A stretch of 43,489 nucleotides of DNA, from assembly GCA_009731375.1 (NCBI GenBank), contig BJOX01000265.1, forward strand, positions 653,592-697,080, written 5' to 3'. Position 1 is the first letter of the stretch, and each line of letters opens with the position of its first letter. Source of the DNA: Paulinella micropora (lineage: Eukaryota; Cercozoa; Imbricatea; Euglyphida). This document shows, in pieces, positions 9,997 to 21,678 of the stretch. The position numbers and the translations under genes are program-made. The notes beneath the pieces were generated by a model, which saw nothing but the letters and a program-made list of their open reading frames with translations, was not told the DNA's origin and made no database searches.

Positions 9997-11953
9997 ATGG
10001 CGGCCTTTGACCGAGACGGTATAATCTATCAGCACCTGGCGCTGAGCCTTGGTTGCAGGGACCTGCTGGCGCTGAGCCAGACCTGCCGTGCTTGGCATCG
10101 CAGGGCCAAGGGGCGCGCGTCGCTGTTGCTGTGCCTGCACGCGGCCCTGGACCCCGAGATCACGCGCAAATCTCTGCCGTGGGGGTCGTTTCGCAGCAGG
10201 CGCAACCCGACGTTTCTCTGACCCTGCGCTACATCAGCTGCACCCTGCCGGACGCCAACGTGCGCCTGCTACAGAGCGTCCTGTCGTGCTTTACTAGAGT
10301 CAGGCGGTTGACTGTGAGTGGGCACCCCCGCGCCGTGGCCAGGCTGCTCGCGGCTTGGGCCTCCGCGCACACCCAGGCAAATATCTGTCTGTACCGGTTG
10401 GATTTGACAATCCTGCGGCCTCCCGCGGGGGCTCCGGCGGGCTTTTGGAGCGGGGTGGTTCTGCCGGGGCTGGCGGCGCTGGCGCCCGGGCTCCGGTCGC
10501 TCAGGTTGACCAACGTGGACCTGGGGACGGAGGGCGTGGGCGGCCTGGGCTGCCGCGCGCTGCGAACGTTAGAGCTGCACGGGTGCGCTAGGGCGCGCAT
10601 GTTCGGCCCTGCCTTCCAGCAGCTGGCCCCGCACCTCCGGCGCATCAGCGTGACAAGTGCGGGCCCACAACTGCAAGAGCCAGACGACGTGATGGTGTGG
10701 CCGGGCCCGGTACGGTGGCGCTGTTTAAAGACAATCAACATGGGCTGCGCGGTAGGCCTGCTGCAGCTGCTGCGCCGGGCCCCATTAGGCGGTTGCGGTT
10801 TGAATTGGGCCCCGGACCTGACCCCCAAGCTAAGAGCGTACAAGCTGCGGGTGTCGGCGTGCCAATCAATGATGACAAGCGAGCCGGGCGCCGAGCTTCT
10901 GCCGGGGCTGGCGCGCGGCTCGCTGCAACAACTGGCAGCGCTGCTGCTGCCGGGCGGAATCCGCCCGGCCTGGCTGGACCTGGAACTGCTGAACCTGGGT
11001 TCGCGGCACGCAACTCTCTTCGACGACCTGTCAGCGCTCGACCTCTTGAGGCCCGCCGTGCTGTCGGTGGTGGACCGCGGCTCCGGCGCCGCGCCCGCGC
11101 TGGCCCGCGCGTTCTTGGCCCAGCCCGGATACCACAAGCGCGAACTAGCAATTTCTCTAGCCATGCCAACCAAAAACGTGCTGCTGACGGACTGTCCGGT
11201 GCTGGACGACAGGCCGCGCCTGCAACGCTGGACCAGGCGCTGGGAAAAGGTGTTGGCTAACCCACGGCGGCCGCCGCCCCTCTTTCAACTTGTGCAGCTA
11301 CATCTCCCACTTTATCAGGCGGAGCCAGCGCGACCCCGGGCCGTTGGTAGAACTGCAGAACAGGCTGTTGCGCGCTGTGCCGCCTGCCAACAGAGGTCCA
11401 CGCTTACGTGTCGTTTCTAAGCGGCCGAAGTACCATTTCCCCCCCGTGCCGTGCCCGCGTCAGGGGCGGCTACACGATCTTGCGTGCGTGGCCTATCAGC
11501 AAAAGCGGCGGTCCGACGGTATACAGCTGCGTGCGGGCCCAGTTCAAGAGCGGGAAAGAGATGCTCTTGGCGTGCGCGACGTCCCCCGACGCCGTGTCCC
11601 GCATTCCATGGCAACGGCCGTGGATCGAGGGTACAGCCCTGCGCTTGCTGTTGGCGGACTACCTAAGCGGCCAGATTGCTCGCTTGTCTCGTTTATACCA
11701 GCAGGGGCAGGACTGTGCTGTTGGGGTCCAGAACATCGCGCGTACCGTGGAACAGCTTTGTCGGCAGGCCCCGGCTACGAATTGCTTCGTGCTCGAGGAC
11801 CCGATGCCCAGAAGGCTGCTGAACCTGTTGGCGTCGCTGCTCCTGAACGGCGTGTCGACGGCCGTGCTGGGCGCGTTCGACCAGGACCGCTGGTGGCGGC
11901 TAGTAACCCTGCGCCTGGACAACCTGCTGGCGACCGTCGCTGCCGGGGGCTAA
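9997..11953 (+). CDS. F-box/leucine-rich-repeat-like protein with frameshifts
   Basis: Starts at ATG 9997. The first 45 residues resemble an F-box (I-I-Y-Q-H-L-A-L, then C-R-D-L-L-A-L-S-Q-T-C-R-A-W), the Skp1-binding motif of SCF ubiquitin ligase receptors. The following 400 residues contain leucine-rich-repeat-like units (L-R-S-L-R-L-T-N-V-D-L; L-R-T-L-E-L-H-G-C) and the family motif L-T-D-C-P-V-L near 11190. Coding passes through three frames: a shift near 10180-10220, another near 11290 and a third near 11390-11410; the last frame ends at TAA 11951-11953. The protein-like content on both sides of each shift indicates one gene of about 650 codons. Either assembly indels or recent decay explain the shifts. 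Substrate unknown. Confidence 0.55.
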
Positions 11954-12227
11954 TTTTGGGGCAGAAAAGAGCGTGCTGCGGGGGGGAATTGCGCGAGCGA
12001 GCTAGATTTGAGAGAGGGGGGGGAACGGNNNNNNNNNNNNNNNGGGGAACGGCGGGTCCACGGGGGAGAAAAAGCCCCCCTCCCTCCAAATCCACCTCTC
12101 TCCGTCCCCTTTTCTCTTAAACAACTTGTTCACTATTAAAAACCTAGCAAATATTTTCTTTTTTTTTACAAGGGCAACACTATCTTTTTGTCATGTTTAT
12201 TGCCAGAGATGTGGCGGAGAGAAACCG

Positions 12228-12259
12228 GTCCGCTAGTCAAATCGACTTGACTAGCGGAC
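12228..12259. repeat. Perfect 13-base inverted repeat (hairpin)
   Basis: The arms GTCCGCTAGTCAA (12228-12240) and TTGACTAGCGGAC (12247-12259) are perfectly complementary with a six-base loop. It lies between two convergent genes and overlaps the start of a tandem repeat whose units both begin with the right arm. A role in 3' end formation or a small mobile-element end are possible; neither is shown. Confidence 0.7.
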
Positions 12260-12387
12260 TTACCCCCCGAAGCCGATGAACAATTTATCAGAACAGATTT
12301 AAAGTTGGCTCGTACGACTTGACTAGCGGACTTACCCCCCGAAGCCGATGAACAATTTATCAGAACAGATTTAAACTTGGCTCGTAC
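12244..12387. repeat. Two tandem copies of a 72-base unit
   Basis: Copies at 12244-12315 and 12316-12387 are nearly identical (one visible difference, AAAG versus AAAC near the 3' end of the unit), implying recent duplication or active homogenisation. Each starts with the GACTTGACTAGCGG arm of the adjacent hairpin. Confidence 0.85.
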
Positions 12388-12727
12388 GGGGGGTGTGCGG
12401 TGGCTGGAATGCAGTCTTTTCTGTGGTCGGCGGTGTAGAAAAAAAGATCCGGCGGGCGCGGCCAAGTGCGCCACCTCCCTGAGCCTCCCTGGCACAGGAA
12501 AATCTATTCCCCGTGAAAAAGGTCCGTCAGGCCAAACGCATGTTCACTATCCCTGCGCAAGCGTGAGAAATGAGGTGAGTGGGGGGAAAGTGGAACAGGC
12601 CCCCAAGATAGGTACAACAAAGCCTGATAAATTTTTTTGGTGGTTAGAAATTTGTCCCCTTTTCAATAAATCCACCCACCCTCCCTCCTCACAAAAAAAA
12701 AAAAAAAAAATCACTTTAACAAATATG

Positions 12728-14869
12728 CTAATCCTGTGCCAGCTCGGCAGCTTGGGCCAAATCGTCTAAATTCAGCTGTGGCTCCCCTCCTTGCTTTAGT
12801 CGTCGTCGTGTTTGCGTCTTCTTAGCTTGCGATCGTCGCTCTAACTGCACTATTCGTGCCTCTTGCTCTAGCAGTCGTCGCTCTAGTTCCACTATCCGCG
12901 CCTCTTTCTCTAGCAGTCGTTGCTCTAATGTTCCGTGTTGCTGCTGTGGTTCATGAGGCTTTTCTTGTCGCAACTGGGTTGGCAATTGCTGCTGTGAAGG
13001 GACTAGATCCCCTCGACGATTTTTTGCAACTCATACTGTTGAAGCTTCAGATCTTTCGTTTCTGTTTCTAGCATTACTAACCTGAACTCCGACAGATTCA
13101 CCTCCGTCTCTGGTAGTTTCATCCAAGCTTGCCACCGTCGATCCCAAGCACGCCAACTGCCACGAAGCTCTGCATAGCTGCGGGCCGTGCCTTCGCGCAC
13201 CTGCTGCACTAGCTTGCGCGCTAGGACAATAAGGTTTGCTAATTGTTGGTTCCAATCATTTTCCTTTTCCTCCAATAAGCGCAGTCTGGCGCCTGTTCTT
13301 TGTGATAGTCGAGCCCACCATTCTTTTGATTCTGACTTTGCCTGTTGTTCCGCACTGTCCAGCTCACTTGTCTGCAGCTTATATTTCTCCTCCTGAGTTT
13401 TCCCAGTCCCCTTGCGCACGGCCGTGTCTAGGTAGTTGTGGACGGTCTCCATGAGTTCCAGCGGGGAAGACTCGAAGGCCGATATCCTTTTGTCTTTCAT
13501 CACCTGTCCCAGGCGCTTGCTGTCTGTTTCCCGCTGCAGTGTCGTCGACGCAACCCTTTTCAGTTCTGTGACGGCGACGGCCCAGCGCCTCCAGACAGAC
13601 CAGAGCGCAGTCAGGAAGGCTTCCACCTCGGCGGCCAACTTGTCAGCCAACTTGTCAGCAGCAAACTGCCTCCACGTGCGCAGGGTCTGGATGATTTCGT
13701 CTTGTCGGCAGAAGCTTAGCAACCTCAAGGAGTGTGTTTCCTTGACAAAGGCCGCCCTTGACCAACTTCCGACATCACTCTCTTGGATGAGGAAAGTGCG
13801 TTGCTTCTTCAACGACGCCGTCTGGCTTAGATTGTCGGCCGCCTGGATTAAGCAACAATCCTCCAGTCCCCGGTCGTTATGCAGAGCCTCGCGCAACTCT
13901 TGCGACCACCACCTTGCGACCACAGACAGGTCCAGATTTCTGTTGACCGAGTTTGCTACCTTAGTCCACAGCACCCCAAAGTACGAAATCCGCAGTAAGC
14001 CAAAGCTTTTCGCCGCGAGGCTCAGCAGGTTAACAAAGTCAATGGCCGTGGGGTTATCTGCGGCGCTCGGGACTGACCCCCGCTTGATCTTCCTGAAATA
14101 CCTAGGCTTCACGTTGCCCGGCACGAACGACTGCAGTGTGCTGCTGTAAATCGTGTCCGTTAGCGCCCAGTTTGCAAGCACGGCTTCCATAGCCCTCAGG
14201 GCCGACAACAGTTTTTCCACAAACGTCTGAAACGCCTTGCGTCCGGACTCGGGGGTTGTTATTGCCGTGTATGTCAGTAAATCGGTCTCTGCGTCGGGTC
14301 TGAGGCCAGGGGTGAACGCCATCGCGATCCAATGGTTCTGGGCACTGTCCAAAGCTCGCCCCAATGAGAGCGCCGAGGATTCCTATTTGACATTTAGGCA
14401 GCCGTAGACTGCAGGCGCCAGCCGTCTTTGGTGGAAGTGGTATTGTAGTTGTAAGCTATTGATCAAGTCTGCAACAAACGGCACCGCCTCGCCGTTGAAC
14501 GTCAGCTTCTGCAGACACAAGCTTTCCTGTCCGGTCCCGACGGCGATGCGATCAGGCCAGTCGAGCCCAAGGTCGTACGGCTTGGCTATGTCTTGCTGTT
14601 CGATAACCAGGCAGCGAATGTTTCCAGGCAAGAGTTGCTTCATCTCCGCAGACAAGTCACTATTTAGGAGCGAAAGAAGCCTCGGGGCTACGCGGGCACC
14701 ACCCTCGCGCGTTGTGTGCTCTTCTATTTGCAAGGGAGCCCACCCCTCGAATCGGAGATCTACGTCTTCGGCCGGTTGCCCTTCTAATAAGCCGGCCTCT
14801 CTTCGGTGCTGCTGACATACTCTCTTGAGCAAGCCAATCAATTGCAAGATGTGCCCGTGTATTATCCAT
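12728..14869 (-). CDS. Large coiled-coil hypothetical protein, one in-frame TAG and one A-run frameshift
   Basis: A gene of about 700 codons. The main frame is open from about 14847 to a TAG at 14383-14385, and the same frame continues directly (E-S-S-A-L-S-L-G-R-A) through about 460 codons to a TAG at 13003-13005. Near 13015 an A6 run is followed by coding in the next frame (R-R-G-D-L-V-P-S-Q-Q-Q) to 12728, so one base is probably wrong there. The C-terminal part is a Gln/Glu/Arg coiled coil with a duplicated E-A-R-I-V-x-L-E-R-R unit. The central part is helical with several Trp. An ATG at 14867-14869 lies in another frame and may be the true start after a further indel. No family recognised. 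Confidence 0.5.
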
Positions 14870-14910
14870 GGACTTTTTTTTCGCCAGTGTCTTTTTTAAA
14901 TAAAGAGATA

Positions 14911-14921
14911 TATACTTAAAA

Positions 14922-14963
<42 letters not shown>

Positions 14964-15010
14964 GAAAGAGAGAGAAGAAAAAAAATCAAAGCATCATTGT
15001 TTCCTCACCC

Positions 15011-15060
<50 letters not shown>

Positions 15061-15157
15061 CCNNNNNNNNNNNNNNNNNNNNNNNNNNNNNNNNNNNNNN
15101 NNNNNNNNNNNNNNNNNNNNNNNNNNNNNNNNNNNNNNNNNNNNNNNNNNNNNNNNN
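14911..15157. repeat. (AG)n microsatellite, poly-C run and gap
   Basis: About 30 AG/GA dinucleotides at 14928-14970 are followed by a poly-C run of roughly 45 bases and an N gap (15063-15157). The next gene starts at 15293. No coding content. Confidence 0.9.
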
Positions 15158-15292
15158 TGCCACATTTTCCACCTTTTTTTTCTCTTGCTCCCTTTCACTC
15201 CCGCCAGCCGCACGAAAAAAAAAGCTTCGTCCGTCGTAGTATCTCTCTTCCTTATACTTCAAAAAAGTTACAATAATCAGCAGAGAGCGAGG

Positions 15293-18039
15293 ATGGACGA
15301 AACACCCAACATAGCCGCATTACGGGCGGTAGCCGACGTCATTCATGGTTACATGCACGATGAAGATCTCTTCCTCGACCAGCCTTCGGGCCTGGGCATA
15401 ATTAGGGAAGCGCTCGAGCTGCGCGCTAAAGAAACCCAACGCATACAAACCCAAGAGCGCCGGGCTATTGCAATGGAAGCGGCTTGGCAGAAATGTGTCG
15501 AAAGTCTGGAACGTGACAGCCTGTACGATTTTGGGATATTGTCGCCAGAAAACAGGATGCCGACCCGGCACTGCCTACTAAGCTCGAACTCAGGGTCAGC
15601 CCTGGTGACGGGTCACATGCCAGGATTAACAGCTGGTTGAGGCTTTGGCGGGAGGACACCGGCGAGGAACGACACCGAACAGCCAGGACACGATTGTTGA
15701 GACACTTGCAACACATCACGGTTGCCGGGCTAACAAAAGAGGAGCCAAATGACGAGGAGCACGATGACGAGGAGCCAAATGAAGAGGAGCCCGTTGAGCT
15801 AAAAGAGCAGCTAGTCGAGCTGCCGATCAGCTTCCTCAAGCACCAGCACAGCGCCTACAGCCTCGTCCTGCACAACGTGTGGCTGGTGCGCGACTGCGCC
15901 GGCGCGGTTTCGTTGTACGCACCCTATTGCACACGGATCTACTGGCAGAACGTGCGGTTGGCGGACGAGACCGATAACACGTCCCTGAACCTCGGCGTGG
16001 ACGAGCCGGGGAAACGGCTCCGGCACTGGGTCCAACTAAACGACGTGCGAGTTAACAACATTTACCTCGGGCACCCCGCTGCTGAGACCAAGGCTGTCTT
16101 TACTCGTGTACAGGCAGCCGACCTTGACGCTATTCAGCTCCAAACCCTGGACGCAAAGGACTGTGACTTCCATAATGTCAGTTTGCTACTCCGGCACACG
16201 GAAAAATATGGTCAGAAGAACGTGACTATCAACGACTGCCATCTTACCGCCTGTCGTCTGAACGCTCCGGACAGAGCGGGCACGCTATAAAAGATGCCAA
16301 GTCGAAACAATCACGCTGGCCACGGTTCTTGGCAGGACCTACATCAGCGACTGCCCGCAATTGACCGCGCTCAATTTGGAGCCAGTGAGGACCGATCTGC
16401 TGGCACAGAGAGTCGAGCTGTCCATTGTCAAATGTACAGCGCTGCGCAGCCTCTGGGTGCCTGAATTCCATGGACACCTGTACATCAAGGACTGTGAGGG
16501 TCTGCAAACCATCAAAACGGGCCGCGAGACCGACCAACCCCCGGTGCGCCGGGGCCTACCCGACGACGACGCCGACCTCGACAGACAAATGTCGACAGTG
16601 TGGCACGTGACTGACTCGGCGGGTAGTTTGGCCACGATAGACGGGCCGTACCACGGCGGGCACTCGCCTGTGTTGCTAGAGATCGGCGCCGACCTCAATG
16701 TCGACATTCCGCTCCAGCGCTGCGTCCTGAACATAAACGGCTTTCTGTGGGTGTCGGTTGGGCCCCACACGTCCAGAATTATTCGGTGGCACCCGCGACC
16801 GCTCCGGTTGGAGAGGTACGCGCTGTACAACGTCGCTAACCGGCCAACCTTGGCGGTGCCCGCTTGGGTGCAGCAGACGACTGCCGGCGAAGATTCCAGG
16901 GAAGAGTGGCCAATCGCGGGCAGGGACGCCCTAGAAGCGAGGTGGTCCGATTGTGCGCAGCTGCTGCTAAACAACGACGAGTACGTCCGCAAGCTATTCG
17001 AGGTTGCGGCGTTTTGTCTGGAATGCTTGATAGACAATCTACACTCATCCGAAGCAGAGGTCGTCAAGAACCTCCGTGCGCAAGAGGGCTTCAGCCGGCA
17101 GATCTTCAGTTCCCAAACCGACCCTCACGTGTCGCCTGACAATTTAGTGGAAGGCTGCGCGCGCAGGCTTTGGCAAACGCTGAACGAGCTACGTGAAATT
17201 CAGGAACAGGTTGCGGCTTACGCAGTCAAGTTGCTGGACCGCGGGTTTCGAACAGAGCATCGAGAAGAAAAAAAAGAAGCCCAAAGGACTACGCGAGGTT
17301 TGCTTGTGTCGTGAAATGTCTGCAGCCGGAAAGGCCAGACAATCCGTACGCCTGGCTAGGCGCGGGTTTAGGCAAGTGTCTGCGCAGCGAGACAAGCCTG
17401 GTTGGCCTTCTGGGCACGGTTTCTGCCGCGGTCGACGAGCTGTGCCTGGCCGCCTGGGCACCCGAAAACGACACGGAGCAGATCCTGCGCCTCTTAAATG
17501 TAGAGATCCCCCGCTTTTGCAACAAACCCCACGCAGTGCCAATTTTGTTGTCCGACGGAAGAGCTCTTTTACAGCACATGTTCGAGTTAGATTTCCCGGT
17601 CCCCGATGGGCTGCTCAGGTGGGACAGCTCTGTCAAGAGGGAGGGCAGCCCTGCCACTGCTGGAACCGATAACGGCGTACGCTACTTAGTGCAGCACGTG
17701 CTGTTTCGTCTACGAGATACAAATGTATTTCGTCTGCGGCATACAGAAACGGCCCAGGCCGTTAAGCGCTGGCTCAACGGTTGCAAGGGACCTTACGTAG
17801 CCTGGCCGCTACCAGACCCGACTAACAAGATCCCCGGCTTCGAAGTGGTGAAGTTTTTGTCTTCTAGTCCCCAGGAAAGGCTGCACCGGGCTCGTGCGCC
17901 CGCGCCCGCGCCCGAGCCCCCGCCTTTAGGGGGAGAAGAAGACATATTCGAGTCGCCGCCACACCCTGCGCCTGCTGCAAGACCGCCGCCTGGCAGGCTA
18001 ACTAAACTCAGATCAGCAAGAAGCTTGCATTTTCGATAA
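15293..18039 (+). CDS. Large repeat-built D-C motif protein, coding split by frameshifts
   Basis: Starts at ATG 15293 after an A/T-rich leader. Four overlapping frames (15293-15570, 15540-16260, about 16280-17310, 17311-18039) each give good protein sequence and join within tens of bases, so they form one gene of about 910 codons with three one- or two-base shifts. The N-terminus is helical and charged, with an acidic E-E/D-E repeat near 15740-15800. The middle is built of strand-like repeats with recurring hydrophobic-x-D-C motifs (K-D-C-D-F, I-N-D-C-H-L, I-S-D-C-P-Q-L, I-K-D-C-E-G-L), suggesting a beta-solenoid or LRR-like fold. The C-terminus is Pro/Ala-rich and disordered. It is related to the genes at 5.9 and 10 kb. 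Ends on TAA before A-rich DNA. Confidence 0.55.
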
Positions 18040-18237
18040 AGGAAATTATTTTTTAAAAAAAGACCAACAACAAAAAAAAAAGAAAAAAAGAAAAAAAAAG
18101 CTGTCAAAAGGAGCTTTAAAAAAGTTCTCGTTTATTTCTACCCTCTCCTCCTCCCCCCGTCGAATACCTTCCTCCCTGTACCAAAAAAGAATCAACCAGA
18201 CTTTTTTTTTTAAAAAAAACCCAAATTTAATTTGACC

Positions 18238-19880
18238 TCACGTAAAGCTGCAACCGGCCGTCAGCGGGTCCCAATTGTTCGGCAACGTGACGTTGCTGCC
18301 TGCAATGTCGACACAGCCGTCAGCCGCCCTTAGTCCTGTTAAGTTCCAGGTGCTGATGTTGATAGACGCGCCCGGCTTTAGGCCGAGAAAGGCGTAGGAG
18401 GCCAAGAGAACCGAGGACGTGTTCCAGCCCGCCAGCGAGCCGTTGTAGCCGCTGCCCTCGAACAGGTACGAAATGTTCATCAGCGGGGGTCCCCCGCGTG
18501 CCGGTATCGAGAGGTTTCTCAGATTCTGGGTACCTCTGAGTTGTGCCCCGCGCCCCGGTTCCAGGGCGAAGCCGCTGCCAAAAGAAACCGACCGCAGGGC
18601 CGCCGACATGTCGGCAGGCAGGCCGGCGGTCGAAATGACGGCCAGGACGCAAACAGAGCCGAGCTTGGAGACGGTGATGTTGTAAGCGCCGCCGCGCTGG
18701 TAGGCGTGCACGCACATTTTGGCCGCGCGGGGAACAACGCGAGCCGTCTGTGTCGTCGCCCCAGTCGACTAGGAGAACAGATAGGTTGCTGCAGGCGTCG
18801 GTGCTCCTGGCAATGGGGCAAGTAGAAATCGCCCGGCCTTTCGATAAAGATGTGCAAGCGCAGGGGCTCCCCGTGGTCTGGCCGTGTGATGTCGCAGCTC
18901 GGGGACAGCCTGGCCTCACTGACATGGCCCTGGAGACCGCGGCAGCCGTTGATCTCGACCACGCACGTCAGGTCCCAGGAGCTAATGTCAGGCCCCTCTG
19001 AGGGCGTGAGGCCATCGAACATGTCGCGCGCCCACCGCACCGACGACGTGTTCCAAAGCTCAAGCCCCGCAACCTTTTGACGCACGCGGCTGAACATGCC
19101 GGTGGCGTTGACGAGCTGCCCCGTGCGGGGCGGGCAGACCTGCAGCAGATTCTCTGCGTTGGCAAAGTGCAGGCCGTTCAGCGGTTCGGGGCCGATGTGC
19201 TGGCCGAAGCAGGCCCTCAGCAGCCCCCGCGCGGCTTCCGGGGGGTAGTTCCGCAAGGTAAAGGCAGGGGGCGACCCGCAAGAACCCTGCCACGTGACCG
19301 CGACGTCAAAGACGCCGCCCTGCGCGTACCTGTGCGTGCACTGCCCGGCGTCCAGCTCACACACATTCGTCTTGCCATCCCCCCAGCTGACCCGTACCAC
19401 ACTTTCGTTGTGCGGTGTGCAGTTGGCAGCAGCTGCGAGTAACCTCCTCCGCGGCAACGGTCTGGCGGGCGGGGGCTCTAGCGGAAGAGAGAGAGTGGTA
19501 TTGTCGGAAACGTTCCACTGCAAGTTTAGGTCCGGGACACCGAGAACTCTTCTAGCCACGACGCAACAGCCACCGGGAACTCTTCCGGCCACGACGCAAC
19601 AGCCACCGGGAACTCTTCCGGCCACGACGCAACAGCCACCGGGAACTCTTCCGGCCACGACGCAACAGCCATCAACTCTTCCGGCCACGACGTTGACGCA
19701 GCCGCCGTCGACCGTCCCAACGTCGACGCAGCCGCCGTCGACTGGCTGTTGCGTCGTGGCCGGAAGAGTTCCCGGTGGTTGTGGCGGGGCGTAGGCAAGG
19801 GACAGGTGAGTAGGTGCGCACAGCCGTTGGCTACGGAGCCGCGCGCGCCAACCGCACAGGGCCGAATTTGAGGGGAACAT
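18238..19880 (-). pseudogene. BspA-like/PKD-like surface protein, broken by frameshifts
   Basis: The minus strand encodes two related modules. Each has a PKD-like beta segment (V-S-W-G-D-G-K and V-D-W-G-D-D, followed by H-R-Y-A-Q-G-G-V-F or H-A-Y-Q-R-G-G-A-Y) and then a BspA/DUF285-type segment (W-N-T-S-S-V with a Met-Phe or Tyr-x-F block and I-S-S-W/I-S-T-W). Such modules occur in secreted or cell-surface adhesins. The first module is in frame; the second starts after a frame change near 18800 and a further one near 18730, ending at TGA 18238-18240. A hydrophobic stretch just upstream of 19880 may be a signal peptide, but no ATG precedes it, so the start is uncertain. A mucin-like repeat near the N-terminus is partly inverted (separate entry). 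Confidence 0.55.
19540..19785. repeat. 33-base mucin-like repeats with an inverted copy
   Basis: A unit beginning GGAACTCTTCCGGCCACGAC recurs in direct orientation about four times (19545-19660) and once, inverted, at 19742-19785. Read on the plus strand, the direct copies encode a Thr/Pro/Gln repeat (T-L-P-A-T-T-Q-Q-P-P-G). On the minus strand, which carries the host gene, only the inverted copy encodes it and the rest reads as Gly/Cys/Val. This pattern fits an inversion of about 200 bases inside the gene, or an assembly error in a repeat. Confidence 0.7.
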
Positions 19881-20177
19881 TAAGAGGGCACACACAGCTC
19901 CAAACAGAGCGGTGGCAGCTAGTCTGCCTTTTAAAAGAGTGTGTACAGCCCTTTTCTTTTTTAATTCTCTTTTTTTTAACACTAACAACTCAAAAGAAAA
20001 AAAACTAACAAAACCTGTGGAGAAACGCCCTCCAATCCAACAACTACTCTCTAAAAAAAGCCCCCCCCTNNNNNNNNNNNNNNNNNNNNNNNNNNNNNNN
20101 NNNNNNNNNNNNNNNNNNNNNNNNNNNNNNNNNNNNNNNNNNNNNNNNNNNNNCAACTCTCTCAGTCCCCTTTCCTT

Positions 20178-21580
20178 CTAGCCCCGTGACTGTCCCCGAA
20201 CGGGGCAACGCTGCGCCCGACACTTTTCTAGGGCCGCGGTCCACCCTACCGCCACGGCCCAGCCTATCACCGCCCACACAGGTAAAAACAAAAACAACAG
20301 AAAACAGACAAAGGAGCTAGCGGCGACTCCGCGGTTGCGGCCGACGCGCAGGGGTGCGGCGCGCTTTAGGGCGCTGCTCTCGCCGCTCAGGTATCTGCTG
20401 TGCCAGACCTCGAAGTTGCTGCTCAGGTTCGCTAGCTGGCAGGGGCTCACGGCATTAGCCCCTACGCCTATCGCGTCCAGCAAGCACTTGGTGTCGTTCG
20501 CGCGGTTGCCGAGCGAACTCAGAAAGCTCCACATCTCATCGTTCGTCACGTTACTGTCGAGGAAGGCTGTTTCAAACACTGTCCAGTTGCTCTTGAGCTC
20601 CGCGAGTTTCGCTTGCAGATCCGACACTCTGGCGTCGAGCTGCAAACGCTGCCGCTCCAGCTCCTCGACCGTGTTGTCCTGGCCGGCGGACCAGTCGGCC
20701 AGTGATTTTAGCGCGGCAGCGGCGTCCCCCGCGCCGACATTCGCGACTGTCGGCGCGAACGGGTCCCCCGACTGTGAGGAGGCCAGGGCGCGGCGGCGCG
20801 GCACGACCGTCGTCGCGTTTACAGTGGCGTTGGTGGCGTTGTCCAACACCCACACCCCGACGGCCGAGCGCGTGATCCAACCACGGCCGTAGTCCAGGAT
20901 GCTCTGTGTGACGAGCCGCTGCCAGTCGGCCTGGGCCTGCAACGACGCTACGCTCAGGTTTGCGATCTGGCCCAAGAGCATCGCTTGTTCGTTCGTGTAG
21001 GAGCTGCGCAGCAGCTCCTGCTCGAAAGTGGGCGGGATAGCGGCGGCCGCCTGCCACACGAAGCACAATGCGCCGCCCACGAGCAGCCGTACTTCCTCGA
21101 CCGGGCTGGCACAATCCGGGGTTTTCGTCGCGAGCGGCCACACCAGGCGCAGCGCGGGCGGCAACGTCGAGTTGCACCAGCCGTGGGCGCCGCGGACTAG
21201 AATTTGCGCCGTGACAACGGTTGTGGACGAGAACTCCAGCGCCACATTGACCTGCCGCGGGCACGCCGTTGATGATGGCGGCTGTCCACTGTTCCCGCCC
21301 ACGGCCGCCGCCGTCATGTTCGAGGGCACGTGCAGCTGCGCCGTGACCCGGCCGCGGCCCGACGCGGCACGCCACACCAGGCGCCCGGCGACATTGGACT
21401 GTAGTTCGAAGTCCTGCAGCACCGCGCACAAACGCCGTACGGAGCCCCCCGGAGCCCTCCGGAGCCCTCACGCAGAACAACCGGTTACCTACATGTCCTC
21501 GGAGCTGAACATGTCCCACGTGCCGTCGCCGCGGCTTGTGCGGTTCTGCGCGGCCGCCACGGGCAGGCGCACTGTATTTA
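20178..21580 (-). CDS. Putative N-glycosylated single-pass membrane protein, 5' end unclear
   Basis: The frame from about 21431 to TAG 20178-20180 encodes some 415 residues with about nine N-x-S/T sequons, a central Glu/Leu/Arg coiled-coil-like segment near residues 250-290, and near the C-terminus a strongly hydrophobic stretch (F-V-C-F-L-L-F-L-F-L-P-V-W-A-V-I) followed by a short basic Cys-containing tail. That layout fits a type I membrane glycoprotein. No ATG opens this frame. Upstream, in another frame, coding-like sequence with a further sequon (Q-N-R-T) reaches about 21580 before a stop, so either a frameshift lies in the GGAGCCC repeats at 21440-21470 or a short intron is present (an AG/GTAA donor-like site and a CTGCAG acceptor-like site occur). 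Function unknown. Confidence 0.5.
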
Positions 21581-21678
21581 AGCACACGCCGCCCGCCGCG
21601 CGCGACCCGCGCATGTGCGAACTGCTGCCCTGACAAACATCGTCCGGGTCCACGTCCACGACGTAACGTCAAGAGGGA

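Larger units (their letters stand above)
12000..12727. other. Intergenic region with gap, hairpin and 72-base repeat
   Basis: About 730 bases between convergent genes. It begins with a G-rich run and a 15-base gap (12029-12043), then T-rich sequence, the hairpin and tandem repeat listed separately, and A-rich sequence before the end of the minus-strand gene. Open frames through it are not convincing. Confidence 0.5.

Noticed and set aside
10229-11173. Long minus-strand frame opposite the F-box/LRR-like gene
   Set aside because: Ser/Pro/Arg-rich composition typical of an antisense shadow of GC-rich coding DNA; the plus strand has recognisable domain patterns.
20572-21672. Alternative minus-strand frame over the glycoprotein gene
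   Set aside because: Arg/Ala/Gly-rich shadow; the chosen frame has sequons, a membrane helix and ordinary composition.
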